From: Chloroherpetonaceae bacterium
Lineage (GTDB): Bacteria > Bacteroidota > Chlorobiia > Chlorobiales > Thermochlorobacteraceae
Reading direction: 5' to 3'
Assembly: GCA_033763895.1 (NCBI GenBank)
Contig: JANRJQ010000009.1
Coordinates: 1 to 64,000 of the forward strand
Length of the DNA stretch: 64,000 nucleotides
In this document: positions 8,770-17,746 of the stretch, in pieces
Numbering within the stretch: position 1 is the first letter of the stretch
Layout: each line of letters starts with the position of its first letter
Position numbers and translations under genes: made by a program
The notes under the pieces: generated by a model
What the model was told of the DNA's origin: nothing
Seen by the model: only the letters and a program-made list of their open reading frames with translations
Databases searched by the model: none

Positions 8770-9725
8770 TGTCACAAGGTTCGATCATCATTTCGCCGCT
8801 ACCGAATCCGTTTTTACGCGCGTTAGATTACTTTTTTTTACTCCGACCGACTCAATTTTTTCCACTGTGGACAACCGTTTTAGCTGGCTATATTTTATCA
8901 TTAAACCTCCCGATTTTTTCATTTCCTATGTTCCCCATAATGGCATTTACAATGCTCACCTTGAATTATGCGGGGATATTTGTCCTCAATCAGATTGTCG
9001 ATCGAGAAACTGATCGAATTAATAACAAGTGTTTCATTGTCTCTCACGAGATGATTTCTCTTTGGTCTGCGTGGGTTATCGGAATTGGTATCACCACGAT
9101 TCCACTTGTATGGGCATTGATGAATTCCAAACCTTTATTATGGGTCATGATTTCGTGGACGGTTGCCGGCGTATTATACAACTTTGTTGGGTTCATGAAT
9201 CAACCTGTGTTAGGCGCATTAACAAACGGTTGGCTTGGGTTTACATCGTTTTTTGGAGGTGTTTATTTGAACCCTGAGTTTCAAGGCCCTTCAGCGGGGC
9301 TTGTGTTTCTTTATGCTGCACCCTATGGGCTTGCGTGGCTTGCCGTTCATTTTTTAGTCACAATTCCAGACGCAACAGGAGATAAGAAATCTCAAAAAAA
9401 TACTTTCGCGGTGCGCTATGGAATGAAAGCGACTGCAGCGGCGGCATTTGTAACAGATGCAATCTGCTTGCTGATTTCACTTTCTATTCAAGAGTGGATT
9501 GTAGGTTCGGTTGCGTTAATTTCACTTCCTTTCTTTTTTATTGCTTATAAGGCAAAAACGTCTGAGAAGATTTTTCTGCCCGTAAAGCTTTCGATCATCC
9601 TGCTTTCACTCGGGGTAATGCTATTTATTCCGCTATATGCCTTGGGTTTTATCCTGATTTACTTCTTATCAAAATTTTATTACAAAAAAAGGTTGAATCT
9701 CAACTACCCATCACTAAAGCCTTAA
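8769..9725 (+). CDS. UbiA-family prenyltransferase
   Basis: 318-aa integral membrane protein with eight or nine hydrophobic helices. The first Asp-rich motif, NQIVDRETD at residues 74-82 (NxxxDxxxD), binds prenyl diphosphate through magnesium. The second motif is IPDATGDKKSQKNT near residue 200 (DxxxD type with basic residues). Members transfer prenyl chains to quinone precursors, chlorophyllides, homogentisate or haem; which one applies is not readable here. It closes the plus-strand run beginning with the cupredoxin and is convergent with trpC, with only seven bases between stops. Confidence 0.88.
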   Translation: MSQGSIIISPLPNPFLRALDYFFLLRPTQFFPLWTTVLAGYILSLNLPIFSFPMFPIMAFTMLTLNYAGIFVLNQIVDRETDRINNKCFIVSHEMISLWSAWVIGIGITTIPLVWALMNSKPLLWVMISWTVAGVLYNFVGFMNQPVLGALTNGWLGFTSFFGGVYLNPEFQGPSAGLVFLYAAPYGLAWLAVHFLVTIPDATGDKKSQKNTFAVRYGMKATAAAAFVTDAICLLISLSIQEWIVGSVALISLPFFFIAYKAKTSEKIFLPVKLSIILLSLGVMLFIPLYALGFILIYFLSKFYYKKRLNLNYPSLKP

Positions 9726-9732
9726 CCCAAAG

Positions 9733-10533
9733 TTATTCTCGGAATCGCCAAGGGTAATGAAAAAGTGATTCCTCGAGTGGAAGGTTTTTCGTAAGTCCTT
9801 CTCCAATCAAAACGGCATCGAAACCCGCTTCTTCCATCAGGCGAACATCATTTGCACAATTTAGCCCGCTTTCTGAAACTGTTACAATACCATTTGGCAA
9901 TTTTGATTTTAACTTAAGTGATAAATCAATATTTACTGAGAAATCTCTCAGGTTTCGATTATTGATGCCGATAATATCCGCCCCAACGGATATCGCTCGG
10001 GAAAGCTCTGTTTCATCATGAATTTCAGTTAAAACAGCAAGTTGGAGTGTTTTTGCTAATCGAAGCAATCGATACAGTTGCTCATCGCCCAAGGCTGCTA
10101 CGATTAAGAGAATCGCATCTGCGCCATAAAGCCGCGATTGATAAACTTGTAATTCATCAATGATAAAATCCTTTCTTAAAATGGGCAATTGAATCTGATT
10201 CTTGATGAGTTGGAGATAAGATAAGTGCCCTTGAAAAAATTGTTCATCTGTAAGAATAGAAAAGGCACTCGCGCCAATTTTCTCGTAAGTCTCTGCTCGG
10301 GAGAGGGGATCAAAATCCTTAACGATCACCCCTTTTGAAGGAGAAGCCTTCTTTATTTCTGCAATCAACCGAATTGAATCGGGAGCATGTCGCTTTAAGC
10401 TCTCATGAAATTTTCGTGGCGCAGAAAGAAAGGGTAGGGAAGCCTCATATTGGGAAATAATGTTCGATTTTGATAGCTCAGAAACTTCACTTCGCTTTTC
10501 TTCTAAAATGACATCCAAATAGGTCGTGTTCAT
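9733..10533 (-). CDS. trpC: Indole-3-glycerol phosphate synthase
   Basis: 266-aa TIM-barrel enzyme of tryptophan biosynthesis that closes the indole ring from carboxyphenylamino-deoxyribulose phosphate. Family motifs visible: EIKKASPSKGVI with the catalytic Lys, SILTDEQFFQGHL, LPILRKDFIID, GINNRNL and VSESGL. Length is normal and no partner domain is fused. It is the last gene of a minus-strand operon; its ATG overlaps the stop of the ABC ATPase gene (ATGA at 10530-10533). No other trp gene is nearby, so the tryptophan genes are scattered or the remainder lies elsewhere. Confidence 0.97.
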   Translation of the reverse strand: MNTTYLDVILEEKRSEVSELSKSNIISQYEASLPFLSAPRKFHESLKRHAPDSIRLIAEIKKASPSKGVIVKDFDPLSRAETYEKIGASAFSILTDEQFFQGHLSYLQLIKNQIQLPILRKDFIIDELQVYQSRLYGADAILLIVAALGDEQLYRLLRLAKTLQLAVLTEIHDETELSRAISVGADIIGINNRNLRDFSVNIDLSLKLKSKLPNGIVTVSESGLNCANDVRLMEEAGFDAVLIGEGLTKNLPLEESLFHYPWRFRE

Positions 10534-11207
10534 AGCGCAGGCTCGCTTTGCGGCTTTTGTATGATTGTTTTAAGATTAAGTTGGGTTGGAAATCGTTCGG
10601 CGACTTCTTTTTCGTGCGTGACTAAAATTAAGGTTCTATCGGTTTGCGCAGTTAAGTTAAAAAGTAACTCAAGAACAATTCTTGTGTTTTCTTCATCTAA
10701 ATTTGCGGTGGGTTCATCGGCTAAGATGATTTTGGGATCATTGGCAATAGCGCGAACAATCGCAACCCGTTGCTGCTCGCCGACACTGAGTTCACGGGGT
10801 TTTTTATCAGCTTTATCGGATAAGCCAACCGTATCAAGTAACAACGCTGCTTTCTCCGATTTGTTTTTTTCATTGGAGCCGAATTTCATCGCTAAAAGGA
10901 TGTTTTCTTTAGCACTGAAACCTTGCAGAAGATTAAAAGACTGGAAAACATACCCAATTGACTTTGCACGGAAGGCGTCTCTTTGAGATTCGCTGAGAGA
11001 TGTAATTTCTTCATTCAGTACCTTGATGGTTCCTTCGGTGGGTTTCAAAATCCCCGCAATCAAGTTGAGTAGCGTTGATTTCCCCGAACCGGAGCGACCA
11101 ACCAACGCAATTTTAGCCCCCGATTCAATTGAAAACTGAGGAATCTTTAGCAATGGCTCACGGCTTTGATGATACTTCATTACCACATTGTTGATTTCAA
11201 TAGACAT
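10530..11207 (-). CDS. ABC transporter ATP-binding protein, LolD/MacB type
   Basis: 225-aa nucleotide-binding subunit. Walker A is VGRSGSGKSTLLNLIAG, the Q-loop is YVFQSFNLLQ, the signature is LSVGEQQRVAI (Val instead of the common Gly second position), Walker B is IILADEPTANLD and the H-loop is VTHEKE. The sequence groups with the LolD/MacB/FtsE class that extracts lipoproteins or drives mechanotransmission. No FtsX- or LolC-like permease is adjacent; the gene upstream encodes a one-helix membrane protein of unknown family. It overlaps trpC by four bases. Confidence 0.9.
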   Translation of the reverse strand: MSIEINNVVMKYHQSREPLLKIPQFSIESGAKIALVGRSGSGKSTLLNLIAGILKPTEGTIKVLNEEITSLSESQRDAFRAKSIGYVFQSFNLLQGFSAKENILLAMKFGSNEKNKSEKAALLLDTVGLSDKADKKPRELSVGEQQRVAIVRAIANDPKIILADEPTANLDEENTRIVLELLFNLTAQTDRTLILVTHEKEVAERFPTQLNLKTIIQKPQSEPAL

Positions 11208-11221
11208 ATCGATTGAGTTTG

Positions 11222-12178
11222 TTAATCAATTGGAATTTCTTCGCTTAAAATCCTTTCAATATTGAGTGCTAAACTTCGGCGTATTGAAAGATAATCTTTC
11301 GGTTGAAATGAAATTTCATCTTCAAAGGTCGGTGCCGAAAACCGTTGTGATAAAAGATGAAGCGAGGGTAGTGGAAGTTTTCGAAGTGAATCCGGATTGC
11401 AGTCGATTTTCCGGCGAAATCCGATTCCTTCTACTTCATAAAGTACACCACGCCACTTTAAAAATTCCATTAACTCATGATTCGATGCAATCTCGAATTC
11501 AGATGTTAATTTTTCACCATAAAGCCTTGCTTTAGTTGTTGAAGTGGCGTATGCAAAATAAAAATAAGCCAAACGATTGGCTGATAGTGATCGAATATTT
11601 TTCTCGTCTTTGTCAAAAATGGAGGCATTAAGATCAGATGTTTCGATTTCATCAATTGAGAAAAAGGTTAGGGTTGAGTTTGAAGGAACTTTTTTCTTCA
11701 CCCATCGACCATTAAAGCCTAAATACCGTTCCGATTGCAGTTGTTTCGATACAGGAAAGCACTCAACCCACACTTCATTCTTTTGAGGAAAAACCCTTTC
11801 AAGGCAATTAATTAGCTGTGTCAATTCATCATTATGAAAGGAAGCGGAACTCCCGATATAAATCCAAACCTCACGAGCCTCGTTTGACGCGATTGCGTCA
11901 CGAGAGTAATCTGAAAATAAAGATTGAATCTCAAGAATAGCTTTAAGTGTATCATCCGGGAGATACGAAAGTGACTCAAGTGAAGGCTTATGTGAAGTTG
12001 CCGCATTAAGCAGCGCACTATCAACCAAAGACTTGAACCAAAAGTAAGTCGTCCCTAAAATGAGAAGAATCAAAAGGAGGAGAAATCCCGTTTGAGATGC
12101 AGGAAGCCGAACGGGAAATCGCTTTGAAAACCAACTTCGACGGCGTCTTTTTAAGCTGCGATTTTCCTGACTGCTCAT
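11222..12178 (-). CDS. Hypothetical single-pass membrane protein
   Basis: 318 aa, not assigned to a family. The N-terminus is very basic (KRRRRSWFSKR) followed by one strong transmembrane helix (GFLLLLILLILGTTYFW), so the bulk is probably periplasmic. The rest is a mixed alpha/beta region with no catalytic motif I recognise. It lies between riboflavin synthase (three bases upstream) and an ABC ATPase (14 bases downstream) in what looks like one operon. It could be an accessory subunit for the ATPase, but this rests on position only. Confidence 0.65.
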   Translation of the reverse strand: MSSQENRSLKRRRRSWFSKRFPVRLPASQTGFLLLLILLILGTTYFWFKSLVDSALLNAATSHKPSLESLSYLPDDTLKAILEIQSLFSDYSRDAIASNEAREVWIYIGSSASFHNDELTQLINCLERVFPQKNEVWVECFPVSKQLQSERYLGFNGRWVKKKVPSNSTLTFFSIDEIETSDLNASIFDKDEKNIRSLSANRLAYFYFAYATSTTKARLYGEKLTSEFEIASNHELMEFLKWRGVLYEVEGIGFRRKIDCNPDSLRKLPLPSLHLLSQRFSAPTFEDEISFQPKDYLSIRRSLALNIERILSEEIPID

Positions 12179-12181
12179 TGA

Positions 12182-12847
12182 TTAATAACCGCTTTCTTTG
12201 AATCCTGATTTGACAAGCGAATCGAGCGTTATTGCCGTTGAAGGTTCTTGCGAAAAGTAAGATGCCGTAATTTTTTCAATGTATTTCCCTACGATGTCAA
12301 ATTCTAAGTTAACAACTTCCCCGGCTTTTTTGTGTTTAAGTATAGTATTGGCGTAGGTGTAAGGAATGATTGCAACTTCAAAGGTATTATCTTTGATTGA
12401 AGCAACCGTTAAGCTAATCCCGTCAATACAAATCGACCCTTTCGCAACTATCCAATTTTTGAATTTAAGGTCAAATGAAATCTGAAATCGCCAACTATTT
12501 CCTTCTTCAATCACAGAAAGAATTTTCCCGATGGTATCCACATGACCTTGAACAATATGGCCGCCAAAACGCTCGGTAGCCAGCATCGCCCGCTCGATAT
12601 TAACTTCATCTCCAACTTTAAGGTGACCTAAAGTGGATTTCATGAGCGTTTCTTCAACAGCGTCAAAAGTAACTCTCGATTTTGAAACATTGGTTACCGT
12701 AAGGCAAACTCCATTGATTGCAATACTTTCATCAACACGAAAGGGTTCATCATTTTTTGGAACAATATCAACGGCAATCACCATCGATTTTCCCTTCTTT
12801 TCTAAAGAATTCACTTTCCCGATTGCTCGGATTAACCCGGTAAACAT
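12182..12847 (-). CDS. ribE: Riboflavin synthase alpha chain
   Basis: 221 aa from the conserved start MFTGLI. The enzyme dismutates two 6,7-dimethyl-8-ribityllumazine molecules to riboflavin. It has two lumazine-binding repeats: the first opens MFTGLIRAIGKV with SIAINGVCLTV, the second has GHIVQGHVDTIGKI with ICIDGISLTVA. The open frame extends 26 residues upstream to 12925 but MFTGLI is the universal family N-terminus, so 12847 is the start. It heads a minus-strand operon to trpC. The 104-base gap to the divergent lipoprotein gene is too short for an FMN riboswitch, and none was seen. Confidence 0.97.
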   Translation of the reverse strand: MFTGLIRAIGKVNSLEKKGKSMVIAVDIVPKNDEPFRVDESIAINGVCLTVTNVSKSRVTFDAVEETLMKSTLGHLKVGDEVNIERAMLATERFGGHIVQGHVDTIGKILSVIEEGNSWRFQISFDLKFKNWIVAKGSICIDGISLTVASIKDNTFEVAIIPYTYANTILKHKKAGEVVNLEFDIVGKYIEKITASYFSQEPSTAITLDSLVKSGFKESGY

Positions 12848-12951
12848 CGTTTTATTATTGATTGATGAAAAATAACGATTAAATTCAATCGTTAATTCAA
12901 CAAGGGATATTTTCAGCCTTGTCAAAAAATAAAATAACCTTCGAAGTAATT

Positions 12952-13566
12952 ATGAACATCTCTGTGAAATTCGCAGTGCTGTTGTTTTTCTCTGTTCTCG
13001 TTCAATCCTGCGTCAAAAAGCCAATTGATATTTCGGGCACGGTATCAATGGAATATGCCGGAACGCAAATATCAACGACAAAAGAGAGTTTTGTTTTCTT
13101 ACTTCATGACTCCATTGCAACTCCCTATTTGAACAAACGAAGAAAAGAATTCCAAGAAGAATTGGAAAGAATGAAAATCGTTCAAAGTGAAATTTTCGCA
13201 AAGTTTGATTCTCTTAAGTCGGCGATTTCAAACAAAGAAGTCAAAGCCCTTCACCTACAACTTGATTCCATACAAAGTTCCGCCGTCGAAATCAAAAAGC
13301 GAATCAATGAATTCAAACACGATTATGTCGTTTTCACAGCGAAAGAACTTGCAAAAAAAGCGATTCTAACCGCAAAGACAGCAGAGAACGGCGTATTTGG
13401 TTTTGATCAAATTTCCATCGGGAAATATGTCCTCATCAGTATCTATGAAGAAAAAGATCATAGTGGATTTCTGATTTCCACCGTTGAATTCACTGGAAAA
13501 CCAATCAATGTACGCTTAGAAAATCATTCAATCGAGCCCGTATTAATTTATGAGCCCGAAAAGTAA
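12952..13566 (+). CDS. Putative lipoprotein with coiled coil
   Basis: About 204 aa from ATG 12952. A lipobox (VLVQSC) ends a short hydrophobic leader, so the protein is probably lipidated at Cys and membrane-anchored. Residues about 55-120 (RKEFQEELERMKIVQSEIF and following) are strongly helical and likely coiled coil. The C-terminal part (FGFDQISIGKYVLISIYEEK) resembles a small beta-sandwich of the prealbumin-like type. The start at 12919 in the same frame lacks a signal at its head. Its 3' end overlaps the next lipoprotein gene by 17 bases. Function unknown. Confidence 0.75.
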   Translation: MNISVKFAVLLFFSVLVQSCVKKPIDISGTVSMEYAGTQISTTKESFVFLLHDSIATPYLNKRRKEFQEELERMKIVQSEIFAKFDSLKSAISNKEVKALHLQLDSIQSSAVEIKKRINEFKHDYVVFTAKELAKKAILTAKTAENGVFGFDQISIGKYVLISIYEEKDHSGFLISTVEFTGKPINVRLENHSIEPVLIYEPEK

Positions 13567-13939
13567 ATACCGTTATCTGAAAGTCACGTTTCTGATTCTC
13601 CCATTGCTTTTGGCATGTGAAAAGAAATCGGACCTTCGGCGTCTTATTCCAGAAGAGACATTTGTAAAGCTGTATATCGATCTTGAGTTTGCCAAAGTTG
13701 ATTTTCTTTCTAAACCGGATTCATTGAAAGATACCATTGCATTTCAAGATTCTTTGGTCTATCTCTTTAAGGCCTATCAAGTATCACCCAAAGCTTATCA
13801 AGAACAATTGAACGCCTATGCTGTTCATCCTTTAGAATGGCAAGCTGTACAAAATATTGCCAATACTCAAATTCGAAAGTTGCGAGAGGAACAAGATTCA
13901 ATCAAGAAAAGTCGAGAAATGCGGTATCGAATTGAGTAA
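13550..13939 (+). CDS. DUF4296-like lipoprotein
   Basis: 129 aa. The leader FLILPLLLACEKK contains a lipobox with Cys. The region RLIPEETFVKLYIDLEFAKVD matches the DUF4296 pattern (IPExxFxxxxxDxxxAx) seen in Bacteroidota lipoproteins. The end is charged and helical. It begins inside the preceding lipoprotein gene and is followed by coaE after 17 bases, so the three genes probably form one transcript. No biochemical role is known for the family. Confidence 0.78.
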   Translation: MSPKSKYRYLKVTFLILPLLLACEKKSDLRRLIPEETFVKLYIDLEFAKVDFLSKPDSLKDTIAFQDSLVYLFKAYQVSPKAYQEQLNAYAVHPLEWQAVQNIANTQIRKLREEQDSIKKSREMRYRIE

Positions 13940-13956
13940 ATAAATAGATTGAACCA

Positions 13957-14556
13957 ATGATAAAACTTGGAGTAACTGGCGGAATTGGAACCGGAAAAAC
14001 CACCGTTTGCGAAATTTTGAAAGAATTTGGCTGTTTTATCTTTTCTGCGGATTCTATTGCAAAAGAAGTTCAAGAAAAAAATCCAACCGTGATTCTTGAA
14101 ATGAAAAAACTTTTTGGTGATGCGATTTATCAAAATGGTGTTCCTAATCGAAAGAAAATTGCAGAAGTTGTATTTGCTGATAAAACCCAATTGCACCGAC
14201 TCAATGCAATCATTCATCCAGTGGTGACAAAGGCATTTGAGGACGCTGTTTATGAAGCCTTTATGGCCGGTTACCAAGTCATCGTAAAGGAAGCAGCAAT
14301 TATGTTTGAATCAGGAAGTGACAAAGGTCTTGATGCTATTTTGGTCGTTGCGTCAAGTTTAGAAACCCGTCTGAAAAGGCTTGAAGGAAGAGGAATTTCC
14401 AAAACTGATGCTTTAAAAAGAATTGAGCATCAACTCTCTCAAGAGACGTTATTGGAAAAATCAAAGTTCGTGATTTGGAACGATGGAACTATAGCAGAAC
14501 TTCGCAAGAAAACTCAAGAAGTTTATAATGGGGTTATTGATCGTTTGAAACAATAG
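13957..14556 (+). CDS. coaE: Dephospho-CoA kinase
   Basis: 199-aa enzyme performing the last step of coenzyme A synthesis, phosphorylation of the 3'-OH of dephospho-CoA. The P-loop is GVTGGIGTGKTTVCEIL at residues 5-21. The helical CoA-binding region includes FSADSIAKEV and the conserved NAIIHPVV. LVVASSLETRLKRLEGRG carries the lid arginines. Length is typical. It follows two small lipoprotein genes on the plus strand and is convergent with a glycosyltransferase gene. Confidence 0.96.
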   Translation: MIKLGVTGGIGTGKTTVCEILKEFGCFIFSADSIAKEVQEKNPTVILEMKKLFGDAIYQNGVPNRKKIAEVVFADKTQLHRLNAIIHPVVTKAFEDAVYEAFMAGYQVIVKEAAIMFESGSDKGLDAILVVASSLETRLKRLEGRGISKTDALKRIEHQLSQETLLEKSKFVIWNDGTIAELRKKTQEVYNGVIDRLKQ

Positions 14557-14576
14557 CACTTTTTCAGTCATTGCTT

Positions 14577-15923
14577 CTAATACACCGTAATCATTTGCCC
14601 CAATTCTTTCGAAAGTTGCTCAGCTAATCGTTTCCGATTGTACTTTTGAACGGTATCTTCTGATGGTCTTGGCAAATGACCCTTTTTCCACAAGTCAAAA
14701 AGAATTTCGAGTTTGGCGGCAATTTCGAGTGGTTTATCCGGAGCGGCAATAAACCCGTTCGCTTCACGAATAAAGAGGGCGGAAGCACCATCAGGCATAA
14801 TCCCAAAGATGGTGCGGTTGCAAGCAACATATTCAAAAAGCTTTCCAAGAGTAATGCAATCATTGTTTTTAGCCTTTCCAAGCGTTGCCCAGAGAACATC
14901 TGCTTTTAAGTTTTCAAGAATCGCTTCTTGATGAGATACATAGCCTTTAGTTGTAATTAACCCATCCAGACCGGCATTTTTAGACTGCTTGAAATACTCA
15001 TTTGGAAAAATTCCTGTGAAACTGAGTTCGATAAAATCCTTGATTTCAGGTCTTTTTTGGATTAACGCTTTTAACCCTTGAAAAAGAGGGACTGGTGTAC
15101 GGTCATCTCGAAATACCCCTGAATAAGTCAGTCGAAATTTGTTTCCCTTGATATAACTCCGGTCAAGCCCTTGAAAATCTTCTTCGTCAAAGCCGTGAGG
15201 TATAATTGAAACATCAGTATGCTTTAGTTTCCCGTGATACTTTTTCACCAACAATTCTTTCAGGGTGCGATTCACAGAAACAACCTTATCTGCGGTTAAA
15301 ACCACGGTTTCCTCAAGTGCTGCGTGCTTTCGCTTGTGAAATGGCGTAAGATAAAAATGCGACGGGTTATCTACCCAAGGATCACGAAATTCAACCGCTG
15401 TGGGTAATTGATACTTTCGCCGAAGCTCAAGGGCAATAAGATGAGAACTGAAGGGTGGAGCGGTTGAAAAAATTACTTCGATATCGCCGTTTTTCTCTAT
15501 GATTTCTGATGCCTTTTGAATCGCAAAGCTATTCCAACCGATTTTATTATCCGGAATAAAAAAGGATTGACTAATCATGCTCATAAAACGGCGGGTGTTT
15601 TCGGCAGGCATCTTAAACTCGCGCTTACCGCTTGCCCGTGCAGCAGCTTTTGTAATATCTCGGGTGTCGGTACGATGGATTTCAACAGGCAATCCCTCAA
15701 GTTCATTCAATAGGGTTTCATCGTAAGCATAATAGGCAGTTGGGGAAATCGTCAAAACAATCGGTTTCCAGCCGAATTGCGGCAAATATTTCACAAACTT
15801 TAACGTTCTCTGAACGCCGGAAAGTCCCATCGGCGGGAAGTAATACGCTAAAATTAGAACCTTTTTTAATCCGCTTTCCAAAACGGGTTCATTTTTTTCG
15901 AATAGGGTAAATGATGGTGTCAC
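14577..15923 (-). CDS. Glycosyltransferase family 4-like protein
   Basis: 448 aa with two Rossmann-like halves (GT-B). The N-terminal acceptor half opens KVLILAYYFPPMGLSGVQRT, typical of glycan-assembly GT4-type enzymes, and contains VEFRDPWVDNPSH. The C-terminal half contains FRLTYSGVFRDDRTP and a donor-site-like segment LGKLFEYVACNRTIFGI with the usual E-containing loop. No signal peptide or membrane helix, so it probably acts at the cytoplasmic face on surface polysaccharide or lipid glycan. It is a single gene with convergent and divergent neighbours. A perfect 9-bp-arm palindrome lies 21 bases before its start. Confidence 0.85.
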   Translation of the reverse strand: MTPSFTLFEKNEPVLESGLKKVLILAYYFPPMGLSGVQRTLKFVKYLPQFGWKPIVLTISPTAYYAYDETLLNELEGLPVEIHRTDTRDITKAAARASGKREFKMPAENTRRFMSMISQSFFIPDNKIGWNSFAIQKASEIIEKNGDIEVIFSTAPPFSSHLIALELRRKYQLPTAVEFRDPWVDNPSHFYLTPFHKRKHAALEETVVLTADKVVSVNRTLKELLVKKYHGKLKHTDVSIIPHGFDEEDFQGLDRSYIKGNKFRLTYSGVFRDDRTPVPLFQGLKALIQKRPEIKDFIELSFTGIFPNEYFKQSKNAGLDGLITTKGYVSHQEAILENLKADVLWATLGKAKNNDCITLGKLFEYVACNRTIFGIMPDGASALFIREANGFIAAPDKPLEIAAKLEILFDLWKKGHLPRPSEDTVQKYNRKRLAEQLSKELGQMITVY

Positions 15924-15943
15924 AGGTGAAAAAATACGCGTTG

Positions 15944-15962
15944 ATTACGGGATTCCCGTAAT
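15944..15962. promoter_or_regulatory. Perfect inverted repeat upstream of the glycosyltransferase
   Basis: ATTACGGGA-T-TCCCGTAAT is a perfect palindrome with 9-base arms and one central base, starting 21 bases before the minus-strand glycosyltransferase start. It could be an operator for a dimeric repressor or a 5' leader hairpin. No run of T follows on the minus strand, so it is not a good terminator. The role is inference. Confidence 0.4.
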
Positions 15963-16105
15963 GGAAATTCATTTATTAACTAACTGGGTGTTTTGTGATG
16001 ATTGTAAGGCAAAGATACGAAATCTTTAGGTCACAAGTTTTTAGAAGACGTGATTTAAAGCACTTGAAGATATTCAGAAAATATTAACACATTTAACAAT
16101 GTTGA

Positions 16106-17641
16106 TTAAAAACGTAAATCAAACCGATACTCCACAATATCTTTTCCATAGTCATTGTGTTTGCGTTCATCTGTTTTTTTAAAACTATAAGACTCATAAA
16201 GTTTGATCGCATCGGCTTGGTCAGCCAAAACCCACCCATAAATAAAAGGGAGTTTTGCCATCTGTGCAAATTGAATGGCGGATTCCAACAGATTTCTCCC
16301 AATGCCTTTTGAACGACTTGTCGGATGAACAATGAACCATTTTAACTCCGTGCCCCAAGGCAATTGCCCGCTGACAATCAATGAACCCATTATCCGTTGA
16401 TTTTGCTCTGCCACAAAAATTCGATCGCGATGAGGATTGTAATTTTGAACAAATTGACCAATTTTTACAGCGCACTGTGCTTCAAAAACCATATTAAATT
16501 GATATTCTCGGGCATAAATCGCCCCGTGTAAGAAGATGATATGTCCAATGTCACCGGATTTGAATTCACTTCTGATAATTAATTGAGGATCTGAAATGTC
16601 AGGCTTGATAGTCTTTATTGGAGAATTTTCATTGGTAGAATCCATCCCTCGAACAAAACTAAAGTCTTGCTTTGAATCATTTAGAACAGACTTATTCCCT
16701 ATTTTCAAATCTTTTTTTGAACTAGTAACCGTTTTTAACCAATCTTTTTGGGGTGAGCCAACCCATATTTCAGTACGAATTTTGTTATCGATTTCAATAA
16801 TCTCCTCCGGATGAAAGTGCACTGCCTGAATAGGTTCGTTTAGCCCAAGATGTTTCCAAAAATGACTAACTGAAAGCAAAGAATCGCCAAAATGTCTGAA
16901 TTCCACCCAACCGTGACATTCAAACCCCGTCAATGATTCCCAATCGGCAAAAAAAACAGTCGTTGGAGAAGGAAGTGATAAGTTGAAATAGGTCTTATTT
17001 TTTGATTGATCTCCCCAAAGCAGATAGTTATCGTGTAAATCGAGAATGAAGCGAGGACTTAGATTCGGGGTTCCGTTCGCTTCAAGAGTTCCAATAAAAC
17101 CGGGGAATTTTTTCTGAAATAGGTTTTTGATTAAAATCGAAAGAGGCGTTTTGACATAGTTAAACTTTTTAGGTTCTGATGTTGGTAAAGTAAAGGACGG
17201 ATACTCGATAAGTAAATTTTGAAGTGGGTTCAACAATTCAGGATTTGCCCAAATCGGCTCAATCAATTTGTTTTCTTTTGTCAGAAGATCAAACACTTGG
17301 GCTATCTGTAATTCAAAAACTTGCTTTCCCTCTGAGCGGCAATCATCATAAAGTAAATGTCCTTCTTCAGTTACAGGATCAAATGAATTGATTGCTTTTG
17401 TGAGTCCTTTGACTTGAAAACCGTGAAAATTAAGGGGATTAAGAAACGAAAGGGCAGCTTTTGGGTTAATTAATATATTTTCTTGTATCGGTGAATTGCA
17501 GCGGTCAGAAAAAACGATAGAAGTAGGGGTGATGTCTATAAGAGTAACAATCGATATCTGAACTAATCCCTTTGAATTTACTGTTGCTATAAAGCCTATA
17601 CGGGCTGCCTCGTCGGCAGCAGCGCGCAGTGTGTCGTGCAT
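16106..17641 (-). CDS. Tandem pyridoxamine-phosphate-oxidase-like domains fused to GNAT acetyltransferase
   Basis: 511 aa, three domains. Residues about 1-165 and 165-310 are each split-barrel flavin-binding-like domains of the PPOX type (for example GFIATVNSKGLVQISIVTLI and GFIGTLEANGTPNLSPRFIL, both reading as the beta-strand pair that holds FMN). Residues about 345-510 are a GNAT fold with the acetyl-CoA loop VHPTSRSKGIGRNLLESAI and a final YESYSFKKTDER segment. The combination suggests a flavin or F420-like redox barrel coupled to N-acetylation, substrate unknown. No membrane segment. The upstream gap of about 105 bases separates it from a divergent TPR gene. Confidence 0.8.
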   Translation of the reverse strand: MHDTLRAAADEAARIGFIATVNSKGLVQISIVTLIDITPTSIVFSDRCNSPIQENILINPKAALSFLNPLNFHGFQVKGLTKAINSFDPVTEEGHLLYDDCRSEGKQVFELQIAQVFDLLTKENKLIEPIWANPELLNPLQNLLIEYPSFTLPTSEPKKFNYVKTPLSILIKNLFQKKFPGFIGTLEANGTPNLSPRFILDLHDNYLLWGDQSKNKTYFNLSLPSPTTVFFADWESLTGFECHGWVEFRHFGDSLLSVSHFWKHLGLNEPIQAVHFHPEEIIEIDNKIRTEIWVGSPQKDWLKTVTSSKKDLKIGNKSVLNDSKQDFSFVRGMDSTNENSPIKTIKPDISDPQLIIRSEFKSGDIGHIIFLHGAIYAREYQFNMVFEAQCAVKIGQFVQNYNPHRDRIFVAEQNQRIMGSLIVSGQLPWGTELKWFIVHPTSRSKGIGRNLLESAIQFAQMAKLPFIYGWVLADQADAIKLYESYSFKKTDERKHNDYGKDIVEYRFDLRF

Positions 17642-17746
17642 TTTCTAAATCGGTTACAAACTTATTGTGTTTTGGTTCTGATTCTTACAGATAATAACAT
17701 CAAAAATATTTAGGTTCAAATAAATTGGAAAATACTTGTTGCAAAA

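Noticed and set aside
10561-10986. 141-codon plus-strand frame inside the ABC ATPase gene
   Set aside because: Shadow frame; the minus-strand ATPase motifs are complete.
12848-12951. FMN riboswitch upstream of riboflavin synthase
   Set aside because: The gap is only 104 bases and no conserved RFN-element strings were seen.
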